A DNA stretch of 64,000 nucleotides from Streptomyces stelliscabiei (GTDB lineage Bacteria; Actinomycetota; Actinomycetes; Streptomycetales; Streptomycetaceae). Below, one piece after another: positions 9,501 through 18,870 of the stretch. The stretch covers positions 1,860,001 to 1,924,000 of the forward strand of contig NZ_JADBGF010000001.1 in the NCBI RefSeq assembly GCF_014873495.1. Reading direction: 5' to 3'. The notes under the pieces were generated by a model. The model worked only from the letters and a program-made list of their open reading frames with translations. It had not been told where the DNA came from and did not search any database. Made by a program: the position numbers and the translations under genes. Position 1 is the first letter of the stretch. Each line of letters begins with the position of its first letter.

Positions 9501-9746
9501 GCGGCCTGCTCGCGACTTTGGGTGAGCGAGCCGTGGCGGAGGCACGGCTGATGTTCCCGCATCAGCCTCCAAGCGCACGAGTCCGGCTGGACGCCCTCGG
9601 ACCGAGCCTGGCGGACGAACTGGCACGGATGCACAGAAGGGCTCCGTTCCGCGGCAGCACGGCTCTCAGATCGTCGTTCTCCACGGACCTCAGACGATCC
9701 TGCTTTCCTACCGCAGGAGGTGAGCAGAGCCCGATGCGAGCATTTC

Positions 9747-10385
9747 CTACTCGCCATTCCTGTTCACCGGGATCACTTCCAGGGTGCGCGAACCGTGCAC
9801 CCCCTCGACCCGGTCCAGCCCGACGTCGCTGGTCGCTGAAGAACCGGAGATCCACGTCAACGGACTTACCGGTTCGAGGCGTTCGAGGCCCTGCGGCACC
9901 GCGGAGACGACCTGGTCCGGGACCCGTACGACGCAGATGCGCTGGTCGGGCATGAGCGTGATGCGGCGGCGGCCCTGGCCGGGGGAGCCGTCGAGGACGA
10001 CGGTGCCGGACTCGGCGACGGCCACCGCGCACGCCGTCACCACACTGTCGATCCGGTCCAGCTCGTGCGGGGTGCTCGGCCCGGTCCGGGACCTGCTCGG
10101 CGTCGGCGTCCGCGAGCCAGGACTGCTCCAGCCCCGACGGCACCAGGACCGTCTGGAACCCCGCGCCGCCGGCATCCCGGCGAGCGTCGCGGGCAGGTCC
10201 GCTGCGGTGCAGTGGTGCACGATCGCCCGGTAGTCGGCGAGGTTCTCGGCCAGGAGGTCCGCCGTCTCCTCGACGCCGCGGTCCCCGTGCTCCCGCAGAT
10301 ACGTCCGCTCGATCGGAGCGTCCTCGCCCGAGACATCGGACAGCGCGCGCCGCACCCGGCCCAGGATCCGCTCCCTGCTGCTCAC
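9747..10385 (-). pseudogene. lutC: LutC-like lactate-utilisation protein, two frameshifts
   Basis: The LUD-domain protein starts at the GTG at 10385 (SSRERILGRVRRALSD) and ends normally with a late segment containing ESGTVVLDGSPGQGRRRIT. The middle part, FQTVLVPSGLEQSWLADAD, lies in another frame between about 10,170 and 10,070, so two compensating indels are present. The start overlaps the lutB remnant stop as GTGA. LutC works with LutA and LutB in L-lactate oxidation. LutA is absent here. Confidence 0.75.
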
Positions 10386-10960
10386 TTCGAGCCCCCCTTC
10401 TCCGAGCGGCCGCCGTCGGTCCGCGGCCACCAGTCGCGGAACGGCTCCACGGGTAGGGCCGGAAGATCCCGGGTACCGCTCCAGGCCTGCCCGGCCCCGG
10501 AAGCGAACGCGGATGCAGCCGCCGGGTGCGCGAGGTCGGCCGCTGTCCGGTGCGCAGGACACCGGGGCGGGCGAACGCCCAGCGGGCCGCCCGCATCGCC
10601 GCCCGCTCGGCCGCGTGCCCCTTGGCGGGCTTGAGCACCACCTTGTTGCCCTCGCGGACCACCAGCCCGCCCTGAACGACCCGTTCCCGCAGATGCACCA
10701 GCACCTCGGGGATGTCGATGGCGACCGGGCAGACCTTGTAGCAGGCCCCGCACAGCGAGGAGGCGTACGGCAGCGGGGCGTCGATCTCGCTTTCCGTGCC
10801 GCGCAGTTGGGGGCTGAGGATCGCACCGATCGGGCCCGGTTAGACCGAGCCGCAGGCGTGGCCGGAAGCGTGGCCGCAGGCCCACTCGTAGACCGGGCAG
10901 ACGTTGAGACAGGCCGAGCAGCAGATGCAGTGCAGGGCCTGGCGGCCGACCTCGTCGGCG
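10382..10960 (-). pseudogene. lutB: LutB-like iron-sulfur protein, truncated with nonsense and frameshift
   Basis: Recognisable pieces of the ferredoxin-like C-terminal half remain: CSACLNVCPVYE, then an in-frame TAA at 10840-10842 in place of a Tyr codon. After it come LCGACYKVCPVAIDIPEVLV and LVVREGNKVVLKPAKGHAAE. A frameshift near 10,485 leads to the tail VEPFRDWW. The aldehyde-dehydrogenase-like N-terminal half is missing. Three independent lesions mark it as decayed. Bases 10,961-11,154 show nothing supportable. Confidence 0.75.
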
Positions 10961-11154
10961 ACGGAATCGGAGCGAAGCGGCCGACTTCGAAGAATCGGCA
11001 CGCTCAACAGGAACCGGGTCCAACGCCCGCGCGGATCACCCCCTGCAGGAGACAGGCATACTCGAATCCCGAACGTTGATAGTTTTCTGATGTGGACCAC
11101 TTCCAGATCGGCGTGCGGTCAACTCCTGGCGCCGCCCACACGCCGATGGGCTCC

Positions 11155-13425
11155 TCAGTACCGTCGTGCACCCGCGCCGCTCACCGGGGCTGCCGCCCGG
11201 TCGGCGTCGCGCGGCTGCCGTGCCGCCCGATCCCATCCCGCCGGCCCGGACGCCTGCGTCAGCCTGCTCGTCAGTCGCTCCCCCTCGATGTCCATGTCCG
11301 GCAGCGCTCGGTGCAGGAACCGGGGCAGCCACCATGCCTTACGGCCCAGGACCGCCATCACGGCGGGGACAAGCGTCATCCGGACAACGAACGCGTCCAG
11401 GAGCACGCCGACGCCGAGCGCAAAGCCCATGCCTTTGATGACCTGCATGTCGGCGAAGACGAACGACCCGAACACCGCGATCATGATCAGCGCGGCAGCG
11501 ATCACGACCTTCGCGCCGTGCCCGAATCCGCGGACCATCGCCTCGACCGGCGGCAGCCCATGGGCGTACTCCTCCCGCATCCGGGAGACGAGAAAGACCT
11601 CGTAGTCCATAGCGAGGCCGAAGAGGATGCCCACCAGCAGCATCGGCAGGAAACTCAGGACCGGGCCGGTGGTCTTGATGCCGAGCAGGTCGGAGAGCCA
11701 GCCCCACTGGAACACCGCCACCAGCGCGCCCAGCGAAGCACCGAGGGACAGCAGGAACCCCAGGGCCGCCTTGAGCGGGACGGCGAGGGCGCGGAACACC
11801 ACGACGAGGAGGAGGAGCGCCAGGCCCATCACCAGCAGGCAGTACACGGGCAGGGCGGAGGAGAGCTTGTTCGCCACGTCGATGTTGACGGCGGTGGTGC
11901 CGGTGACATTGATCTCGGTGCCGCTGTTCTTCTCCACGGCGCCTCGGGCGTTCCGTATCTCTGCCAGGACCCGCTTGGTCGTCTCGGTCTCCGGGCCACC
12001 GGTGGATGTGACGCTGAGCAGTGCCGCATGACCGGACTCGGCACGGACCGCGGGGGTCACGGAGGCCACCCCAGGCAGGTCCCGCACCACACCGGCCATG
12101 CGCTCGGCGGCCGGGACGACCTCCGTCCTTTCACCCTGTACCAGCACGACCAGCGTGCCGCTGTAGCCGGGGCCGAATCCGTCGTCCACGAGCTTCTGTG
12201 CCCTGCCCGCGGAGGTGTCGGGATCCTGCGTGCCGCCGAGCCCCAGTCGGAGATCCGCCGCAGGGACAGCGAGGACGCCCAGGCCCACCAGAGAGACGAG
12301 CAAGACGCTCCACCGGCGGCGGGCCACCATGGCCGCCCAACGCTGCCCTGCGGGCTGACGTGCCGAGACGGGGGCGCGCTCGACGGAACGACGCAGGACG
12401 GGGACCGTGCTGGTGGCGATGTTCCGTCCCATCAGGCCGAGTACGGCCGGCAGCAGTGTGACGGCGATCGACACGGAGACGACGACCGTCGCCGCAGCAC
12501 CCAGTCCCATGACGGTAAGGAACGGGATGTTCACCACGGAGAGCGCGGCCAGTGCGATGACGACGGTCGCGCCGGCGAAGACGACCGCTCCACCGGCCGT
12601 CCCGGTCGCCAGGCCGGCCGACTCCTCTGGTTCCATGCCCGCCCTGACCTGGGTCTGGTGCCTGGAGACGATGAACAGGGCGTAGTCGATGCCCACGGCC
12701 AGGCCCAGCATCACGGCGAGGATCACCGAGGTGCTGTCCATCGTGACGACGCTGGTCAGACTCAGCAGGCCGAGCACACCCACGGCAACCCCGACGAGCG
12801 CGGTCGCGACGGGAATGACCGCGGCACGCAGGGAGCGGAAGACGAAGACCAGAATGCCCAGGGCGATGAGCACGCCCACGGCTTCCCCGGGGCCCATCAC
12901 CTTGACCTCGACCTTGGAGAAGGCGTCTCCGCCGATCTCCCCGGTCAGCCCCTCGCGACGTGCCTCGGCCACGAGTCGCTCGACGCCGTTGGTGGTCGCC
13001 TCGGAAAGGGTGCCGGTCTTGTCGGTGGTGAAGGTCAGTGCGGCGATGCCCGTCCGGCCGTCGGCCGAGACCGTCCCCGACGACGCGGAGGGTGCGGTGA
13101 CCGACCTGACGCCCAGAACATCCGCCGCCTCATCGACCGTTCGCCGTACGATGCGGGCCACGTCGCCGGTCGTGAGGGTCTCACCGCGTGGGGCCCGAAA
13201 GACGATCCTTCCGGTGAGGTGGGACTGGTCGCTGGGGAACTCTGCCTGCACGACGTCGAGCGTGCGCTGGGCCTCGGTACCCGGGATGGTCGTCGAGGTG
13301 GTGAACGGCTTCATCAGGCCGAGGGCCGCCAGGACCGCGACGAGCAGCAGTACGGACCAAGCGCCGATGACGGACCATTTCCGCCGGTAGGCGAAACGGC
13401 CCAGGCGGTACAGCAGGGTGGACAC
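11155..13425 (-). CDS. MMPL-family RND-type membrane transporter
   Basis: A 756-residue inner-membrane protein with the duplicated MMPL layout: TM1, a large outside loop (about residues 45-180), five TMs, a second outside loop and six more TMs. The first half has the motif GLAVGIDYALFIVSRH and the second its counterpart FGLAMDYEVFLVSRM, the proton-relay segments of the family. Such pumps export lipids, siderophores or antibiotics. The GTG at 13425 follows GGGAG by 7 nt. A longer frame upstream has no such site. It is divergent from a two-component system at 13668, which may regulate it. The substrate is unknown. Confidence 0.9.
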   Translation of the reverse strand: MSTLLYRLGRFAYRRKWSVIGAWSVLLLVAVLAALGLMKPFTTSTTIPGTEAQRTLDVVQAEFPSDQSHLTGRIVFRAPRGETLTTGDVARIVRRTVDEAADVLGVRSVTAPSASSGTVSADGRTGIAALTFTTDKTGTLSEATTNGVERLVAEARREGLTGEIGGDAFSKVEVKVMGPGEAVGVLIALGILVFVFRSLRAAVIPVATALVGVAVGVLGLLSLTSVVTMDSTSVILAVMLGLAVGIDYALFIVSRHQTQVRAGMEPEESAGLATGTAGGAVVFAGATVVIALAALSVVNIPFLTVMGLGAAATVVVSVSIAVTLLPAVLGLMGRNIATSTVPVLRRSVERAPVSARQPAGQRWAAMVARRRWSVLLVSLVGLGVLAVPAADLRLGLGGTQDPDTSAGRAQKLVDDGFGPGYSGTLVVLVQGERTEVVPAAERMAGVVRDLPGVASVTPAVRAESGHAALLSVTSTGGPETETTKRVLAEIRNARGAVEKNSGTEINVTGTTAVNIDVANKLSSALPVYCLLVMGLALLLLVVVFRALAVPLKAALGFLLSLGASLGALVAVFQWGWLSDLLGIKTTGPVLSFLPMLLVGILFGLAMDYEVFLVSRMREEYAHGLPPVEAMVRGFGHGAKVVIAAALIMIAVFGSFVFADMQVIKGMGFALGVGVLLDAFVVRMTLVPAVMAVLGRKAWWLPRFLHRALPDMDIEGERLTSRLTQASGPAGWDRAARQPRDADRAAAPVSGAGARRY

Positions 13426-13667
13426 GCGAAGACTCCCGATGGCCGGGGAATGGGAAATGAGCAGTGCCCCGACCGGTGGAGGACGCCAGTCGCCGAGGCC
13501 TGCCTTATCCACCGTAGGAACGCCTCCGGGCCACACTCCGCGAAACGGCCCTTCGGGACCGCTGTTCACACACAACTCCCATGGAACGCGCCACGCGGGT
13601 CGGAGACGATCAATTGAGCACCGAAGGCGGGCAGGGTCCCGCGGCACTGAGGAAAGGGTTGACGCGC

Positions 13668-14396
13668 ATGCCCGACGAGAACGCCGCAGCCGTGGCGGAG
13701 TCCGAGCCACCGCTCGGGCGATTGCTCGTCGTCGACGACGAGCCGGCGATCCTGGACACCGTCGGCCGTTTCCTGCGGTTCATCGGCTACGAGGTCCGGA
13801 CGGCCGCCACGGTGAAGGAAGCCCTTGCCGAGGCCCGCGACCACCTTCCCGAGCTCATCCTGCTGGACATCATGCTCCCGGACGGCGACGGCATCGAGGT
13901 CATGCGGCGGTTGCGCGCCGACGGCCTCCCGCACGCGGTTGTCTTCCTCACCGCACGTGACACACGTAAGGACCTGGTCAAGGCACTCGCAGCGGGTGGT
14001 GACGACTACGTCACCAAACCGTTCGGTCTCGACGAGGTGGCCGCCCGGATCGGTGCTGTGCTGCGCCGCACCCGCAGACCCGAGCACGAGAGCTCCGTCC
14101 TGCGGGTCGCCGACCTCGAACTCGACCCGGCCACCCACTCCGTACGCCGCGGCGGCACTGCGATCGGTCTCTCCCCGACCGAGTTCCGGCTGCTGCGCTA
14201 CCTGATGCTGCACAGCGGTCGGATCGTGCCCCGGGCCCAACTCCTCGAACACGTCTGGTCGTACGACTTCAACGGCGACGACACCGTGGTCGCCACGTAT
14301 ATCAGCTACCTGCGCCGCAAACTCGACGCGCTCGGTCCACCCTTGATCCACACCCAGCGGGGCATCGGCTACGCCATCCGGGAGCCGGGATGCTGA
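13668..14396 (+). CDS. OmpR/PhoB-family response regulator
   Basis: A 242-residue protein with a receiver domain (residues 18-130) and a winged-helix DNA-binding domain (150-240). The acidic pocket is VVDDEPA, the phosphoacceptor is D67 in LLDIMLPDGDG, and the conserved Thr and Lys are in FLTARD and YVTKPFG. The effector ends HTQRGIGYAIREPG. The ATG at 13668 has GAGGAAAGGG upstream. It overlaps the partner kinase by 7 nt. It probably controls the divergent MMPL pump, an inference from position only. Confidence 0.92.
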   Translation: MPDENAAAVAESEPPLGRLLVVDDEPAILDTVGRFLRFIGYEVRTAATVKEALAEARDHLPELILLDIMLPDGDGIEVMRRLRADGLPHAVVFLTARDTRKDLVKALAAGGDDYVTKPFGLDEVAARIGAVLRRTRRPEHESSVLRVADLELDPATHSVRRGGTAIGLSPTEFRLLRYLMLHSGRIVPRAQLLEHVWSYDFNGDDTVVATYISYLRRKLDALGPPLIHTQRGIGYAIREPGC

Positions 14397-15493
14397 AGCG
14401 GTTGCGCCGGTCGCCGCTTCGCGCGCGCCTGAGCATGGTCGTCACGGTGCTGTGCGCCGGCGCCATGGCAGCCACGGCACTCAGCTGGATTCTCAGCGGC
14501 GATCCGGCCGTGATCGTGCTCGTGGAACTGGCAGGGCTGACCGGTGTGGCCCTGGTGAGCACTACTGTCGTACGGCGGGAACTGCGCCCGCTGGAGCGGG
14601 CTGCGGACACGGCCGACACCATCGCCGCCGGCGACTTCGCCCAGCGGTTGACCGTAGCCGCCTCAGCACCCACCACGGAGGTCGGACGCCTCGCGGACGC
14701 CTTGAACGGGATGCTCGACCAGATCCAGGCCGCGCTCACCGCCCGCGAGCAGTCCGAGGAGCGGATGCGTCAGTTCGTGGCGGACGCCTCGCACGAACTG
14801 CGCACGCCGCTCCAATCCCTGCGCGGCTACGCCGAGTTGTACCAGAGCGGGGCGCTGCCGGACCGGGCCGCGGTGAACGAGGCGGTGGAGCGGATGCTCT
14901 CCGAGATCCATCGCATGACACGGCTGGTCGAGTCGCTCCTCGGGCTTGCCCGGTTCGACGAGCAGGACGAGGCAAGTCTTGAGCCGGTTGACCTGAGCGG
15001 GCTCGTACGCGACTGCTGCCGCGACGCCAGGGCAGTGGAGCCGTCACGGCCGACCGGGGCGTACATCGAGCCCGACGTGACAGTCAGCGGGGACGAGGCC
15101 CAGTTGCGGAGCCTGCTCAGCAATCTGCTCGGCAACGTCCGTATGCACACGGCACCGGATGTTCCCTGTCGGGTCACTCTGAGCACGTCGGGCGACGAGG
15201 TGATGCTACGGGTGGAGGACTTCGGCCCGGGTATCCCCCATGAGTCGCTCACCCACGTCTTCGACCGGTTCTATCGCGCCGACAAGGGCCGCAGCCGTGT
15301 CGACGGAGGCAGCGGGCTGGGACTGGCTATCGTGGCGGCGATCACGGACCTGCACCACGGCAGGATCCGTCTGGACAGCGTCCCCGGCCGTGGCACGCGG
15401 GTGGACGTCCTTCTGCCCGCGTCCCGCACCGGGTCGGTATCGGTCGATCGGGACACACTGCCGCGCTCGTCGGCAGATCGCGCTGAATGCTGA
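14390..15493 (+). CDS. Two-component sensor histidine kinase
   Basis: A 367-residue membrane kinase. TM1 (residues 14-34) and TM2 (41-60) are separated by only a few residues, so there is almost no extracellular sensor loop. This suggests sensing within the membrane. HAMP spans about 60-115 and the HisKA box is VADASHELRTPL with phospho-His H135. ATPase boxes are LLSNLLGNVRMH (N), EDFGPGIP (G1), FDRFYRAD (F) and GGSGLGLAI (G2), all intact. The start ATG lies inside the end of the response regulator gene, so the two are translationally coupled. Confidence 0.92.
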   Translation: MLKRLRRSPLRARLSMVVTVLCAGAMAATALSWILSGDPAVIVLVELAGLTGVALVSTTVVRRELRPLERAADTADTIAAGDFAQRLTVAASAPTTEVGRLADALNGMLDQIQAALTAREQSEERMRQFVADASHELRTPLQSLRGYAELYQSGALPDRAAVNEAVERMLSEIHRMTRLVESLLGLARFDEQDEASLEPVDLSGLVRDCCRDARAVEPSRPTGAYIEPDVTVSGDEAQLRSLLSNLLGNVRMHTAPDVPCRVTLSTSGDEVMLRVEDFGPGIPHESLTHVFDRFYRADKGRSRVDGGSGLGLAIVAAITDLHHGRIRLDSVPGRGTRVDVLLPASRTGSVSVDRDTLPRSSADRAEC

Positions 15494-15539
15494 CTTCGGC
15501 GGCCTGTCCCGGGGGCCCGCTCGTGACGAGCGGGCAGAC

Positions 15540-15956
15540 CCGTCTGTCGGACACGGCCGTCCAAGGCCGCGAACTTCTTCTCCAGGTCAGCGAGGAAGCT
15601 GTCGCCACCGGGCAGCATCCCGGCGATGGCCCGGACCGTAGTGCCTGTGGAGCCCCTGAGCCGCCCTCGATGAAGGCGGCGGCCTCCGGGACGTATGCGG
15701 TCATCAGTTCCTTGAAGGCACGGGCCGCCTCTTCGCGGTCCAGCAGGTCGTCCATGCTCATGTCCACCGACAGGGGCGTTCGTTCGGCGGGGTCGGCGTC
15801 GAACGGAACCGTCCAGGTGTGGCGGCCCGAGCCCACCTCGACGCCGTCGCTGTCGCCGGGCAGGACAACCTCGGCGGCGGTGTTCGACGAGACGAGGGCC
15901 GTGACCGTCAGTTCGTGGTTGCCCTTCATCGTGGCAGAGTCCCGCGCCATGGACAC
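15540..15956 (-). pseudogene. C-terminal fragment of a large hydrolase, possibly alpha-L-rhamnosidase
   Basis: The minus strand encodes a beta-sandwich-like stretch (TAAEVVLPGDSDGVEVGSGR) followed by a helical tail (DDLLDREEAARAFKELMTAY). It then frameshifts near 15,620 to GMLPGGDSFLADLEKKFAAL. The first part resembles the C-terminal domain of GH78 rhamnosidases. The family call is tentative. There is no N-terminal catalytic domain, and an in-frame stop lies just upstream. Confidence 0.45.
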
Positions 15957-16885
15957 GAACTACTGCTGAGCCACCGGCAATTCGCCCACGAGCTGTACCA
16001 GGTCGAGCACCGGGTGCTCAGGTTACTCGACGGGTTGCGTTGGTGACCCCGCGCTGGGCCGGATCCGAGAGGGCGGCAACCGCACTGTCGGCCTGGCCTT
16101 TCGTCGTACGCGGAAAGACCGCCCGAGATGTCGTCACTGGCGCCAGTCAGGATGCCATTCACCTCGTACCGCGAGGTGAATTCCGTCGACCGGCCCTGCT
16201 CGGCCGCCTCCACAGTGCCCCAGGTGTGTCGCCCCCTGAAGCGGGCTTCCAAGACTGCCCCGTTCGCCGCGGGCGCACGGGCGTCTGTCACGCGCGGCAG
16301 TGCCGATCTGGACACAGAAGATGTGAACTCCCCCAACTACCTTGCCATGAGCCGGACGTACATGAGCGTCACTCAAGGGTCCTCGCGGATCCATGAACTC
16401 TCCGAGGTACCAAGAGCTCCAGTTCGGCATTGGTGCCCGCGAGCCGACCGAGACTGCGCTGATATCGGCGCCAAGGAATGGCAGTTGTGGGGGTGTACCG
16501 GATAGCGCGAGAGCACCGGCTGCCGCGCGAGGCGGCGGGGCCTGTGCCACATGGCCCGACCACCGCGCGGCTCCTGGACGGCCCCTGACACGCCCGGCAG
16601 GTCGGTCTCGGCCAGGAACCATCAATCCCGGGCCGGCACGCATCAGCCGTCCCGCCTGAAGACATTTCCGCAGGCCGTGATCACGAAAGGCGACCGCCAC
16701 CAGCAGCGAAGAATCCGCTGGCCAGCCCCCCGCCCCTGGCAGACGACCACCGCCACTCAGTGCCCCGTCAGCGGCTCATCGGCCCTACTGCTCGCCGCGC
16801 CACCCCCAGCCGCAAGGCGAATCAGTACACGACCTCGCACCACCCTGACCAGCGGCAATACGCTCCACAACCGAAAACGGTGCGG

Positions 16886-16904
16886 ATTCGACCCGGATTC
16901 GCCC
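16886..16904 (+). repeat. Direct repeat copy 1 (ATTCGACCCGGATTCG core)
   Basis: The 16-mer ATTCGACCCGGATTCG followed by one variable base and CCC recurs at 17,566. It is internally repetitive, with GATTCG appearing twice. No mobile-element gene is recognisable between the copies. Confidence 0.6.
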
Positions 16905-17565
16905 CGAGGGCCCCAGACTCCAAAACGAACAGTAGTTGACCTGCAGTGATGCTGATTCTTGCCGCTGTACCGAGCATCCACCGACAGAGGAGTCTCACAA
17001 TTGAAACTAAGTGGACATTTTTGGGCGATTAGCGCCACGTAGCGAGTAGTCGCACCCGCCGGCGCCACCTCCGGCTCCCCCGAGCGCGAACCGAACAGCA
17101 GCACCACCCGGCGCTCCACTCTGGCGACTAGGGGGCTGACAGAACAGGGCTCTGACCAGCCCCTTTACGGAAGTCCTTCCGCCTGACAGAAGACGTCTTG
17201 CCGAGCCGATGCAAGCCTCACAACCCTGTTTCCAACCACGGCACGCGGGGCGACGGAGCCCCGCCGACAGAGACGGGAACTGCCATGCCGCACATCACCG
17301 CTTTTGCTGGAAACCAGTGGTTCTTGGCGGGAGCGATCAACGAGACGCTCTCGCAGTGATCACTTCCAGGGCCTGCCGCAGGGCGCCCCACCGGTGATCG
17401 AGTTCAGCCCGAGCTGGTCGACAAGAAGACACCTCGTACATGTACTTGTGAACCTGTCCGGCGCCTGGATGTCCACTACAGACCGATGCCGGACCACCTT
17501 CATCGCCCGGAATGACCGCATCTGCCGCATGTCGGTGGGACGGGAACGACAATACGCGAACCCGA

Positions 17566-17584
17566 ATTCGACCCGGATTCGACC
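17566..17584 (+). repeat. Direct repeat copy 2 (ATTCGACCCGGATTCG core)
   Basis: Same 16-mer in the same orientation, 680 bp from copy 1, immediately before an AT-rich island. The pair could be a target-site or attachment-type duplication, or a chance shared motif. Confidence 0.6.
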
Positions 17585-17648
17585 CCAAGTGTTTGTTTAT
17601 CAATTAAACATAGCCTCTGACCTGCGGAAATACGGGGCGGCAGACGAG

Positions 17649-17896
17649 TCAGGCTATACGCCGGGTACTGGCCGGGGCGTCCAGCGCCACCAGCAGCCGG
17701 GCTCGGGCCCGGCCGACCAGAGCGGTCAGCGCGTCCGGTTGAGGGACGGTCTTTTGTTCGCCCCGCAGGGCGGCGGTGCCGCGGGCAGGGTAGATCAAGG
17801 TCCTGGGCCAGGGGTCTTCCAGGTGGGCGGCGATATTCCCGACGAAGACCGAAGGGATCAGCAGGAGACCGTCGCCGGCGAGGCGGACAGTTCCGC
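17649..17896 (-). pseudogene. Fragment of an ArsR-type winged-helix regulator
   Basis: In the minus frame about 80 codons read like the end of the regulatory part and the start of the winged helix of actinobacterial ArsR/DUF5937 regulators. These include GDGLLLIPSVFVGNIAA, LIYPARGTAALRG and LVGRARARLLVALDAPASTR, then IA and a TGA, exactly where the recognition helix should follow. The N-terminus is also missing. It directly follows the HNH gene on the same strand. Confidence 0.55.
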
Positions 17897-17900
17897 CCTG

Positions 17901-18761
17901 TCACACCGGTGCGGGTGGCGGGAAGTGCGTGGCGCGGAACTCGGCGAGGGTCTGCTCCACACCGGCGATGGTCAGACGCCAGAAATCCCAGCCGTCGATC
18001 TTGTTGCTGCCGGTCGCGGCCCTGGCGGCGGTGGTCGGGGTGCGCCAGGGGCGGCCCAGGACGTTGATCTGGCCCTCGTGGTTCAGGACCGCCTGGTGGA
18101 CCTTCTTCTCGTGCCGGCCCGTGAAGGTGATGCCGGCCTTCAGGTCGTCCGGGTCCAGATGTTCCAGCAGGTCTTGCAGGTCGACTCGGGAGCGTTCCGG
18201 GTCGACGGTGGGTGTGGGCGTCGTTGCGGCCGGCGTGGGCGCGGCAGCGGGCCGGTCGCAGGCGCGCTGCAGGGCCAGGGCCATGGCGGCTGCTGAGCTG
18301 TATGGCGCCTTGGGCCCCACCTTGTCGTCGATCAGCTGCTGGATGGCGGGATCGTCCCCGTAGCGGGCGAGTACGGTGACCGCCCGCATGAGGCGGCTGC
18401 GGAGCGGGACGAGGTGGGAGTCGTTGAGCGCGAGGATCCGTATGGTTTCGTCGGCGCGGCACAGGCCGCGTTTCGCTTCGGCCTGCGAGTAGGGGGTGCT
18501 GCTGCGCCGGGCGTAGCCGGCGCTGTCGAAGCCGAGCAGGTCGGGGTCGCTGTGGTGGGCTGGGAGCAGCGGCTGTTCGCGGTCCAGGTCATCGGCTGAT
18601 GCGCGGGCGCGGGTACCGCCTATGACCGGGAACTGGCTGCCCTTGGCGCGGCCTTCCCGGACACCGTTGTAGCGGGCTCCGCCGCTGTTGCAGTGTCTGC
18701 AGGCGATGCCGTAGTTCGACACGTCGCAGGCCAGCCACCAGTGACCCGGGTGGCCGGGCAC
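17901..18761 (-). CDS. HNH-type endonuclease, N-terminally truncated
   Basis: The 286 codons from the GTG at 18761 begin inside the HNH region (GHPGHWWLACDVSNYGIACR with CRHCN as the second zinc pair). They then follow the helical C-terminal part of HNH proteins of the PtuB-like / retron-associated type. The expected preceding half, with a CAYCE motif and the EHFRPK catalytic histidine, is absent. The AAA-ATPase gene ends at 18871, only 109 bp upstream on the same strand, so there is no room for it. Probably an inactivated nuclease that once paired with the ATPase. No good ribosome site is seen. Confidence 0.55.
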   Translation of the reverse strand: MPGHPGHWWLACDVSNYGIACRHCNSGGARYNGVREGRAKGSQFPVIGGTRARASADDLDREQPLLPAHHSDPDLLGFDSAGYARRSSTPYSQAEAKRGLCRADETIRILALNDSHLVPLRSRLMRAVTVLARYGDDPAIQQLIDDKVGPKAPYSSAAAMALALQRACDRPAAAPTPAATTPTPTVDPERSRVDLQDLLEHLDPDDLKAGITFTGRHEKKVHQAVLNHEGQINVLGRPWRTPTTAARAATGSNKIDGWDFWRLTIAGVEQTLAEFRATHFPPPAPV

Positions 18762-18870
18762 GTCGCGTACTGGGCACCGAAGATCTCGGCTCCCGCACCG
18801 AACCCGTGCTGCTCCGGGAACACGGCCACGGGAGGAAGATCCGGGGGCGCTCCTGGCTGACTCCCGGCCG

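Larger units (their letters stand above)
15957..17648. other. Gene-poor degraded stretch
   Basis: I find no frame on either strand with convincing coding character over these 1.7 kb. The second half (about 16,900-17,620) is richer in A+T than its surroundings, with an AT island around 17,590 (TTTATCAATTAAACATAG). Two 16-bp direct repeats (16,886 and 17,566) bracket it. It reads as eroded DNA between the two-component system and the nuclease cluster. Confidence 0.5.

Noticed and set aside
11092..13617. Very long plus-strand open frame opposite the MMPL transporter
   Set aside because: Its translation is low-complexity (His/Asp/Gly/Arg) and mirrors the GC-biased codons of the well-supported MMPL gene. 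No domain or ribosome site.
15819..16046. Plus-strand frame ending HELYQVEHRVLRLLDGLRW
   Set aside because: Only the last 25 residues look plausible. It overlaps the minus-strand hydrolase fragment and has no start.
16757..17119. 120-codon minus-strand frame in the gene-poor stretch
   Set aside because: No family signature or start context. Frame density matches chance in GC-rich DNA.
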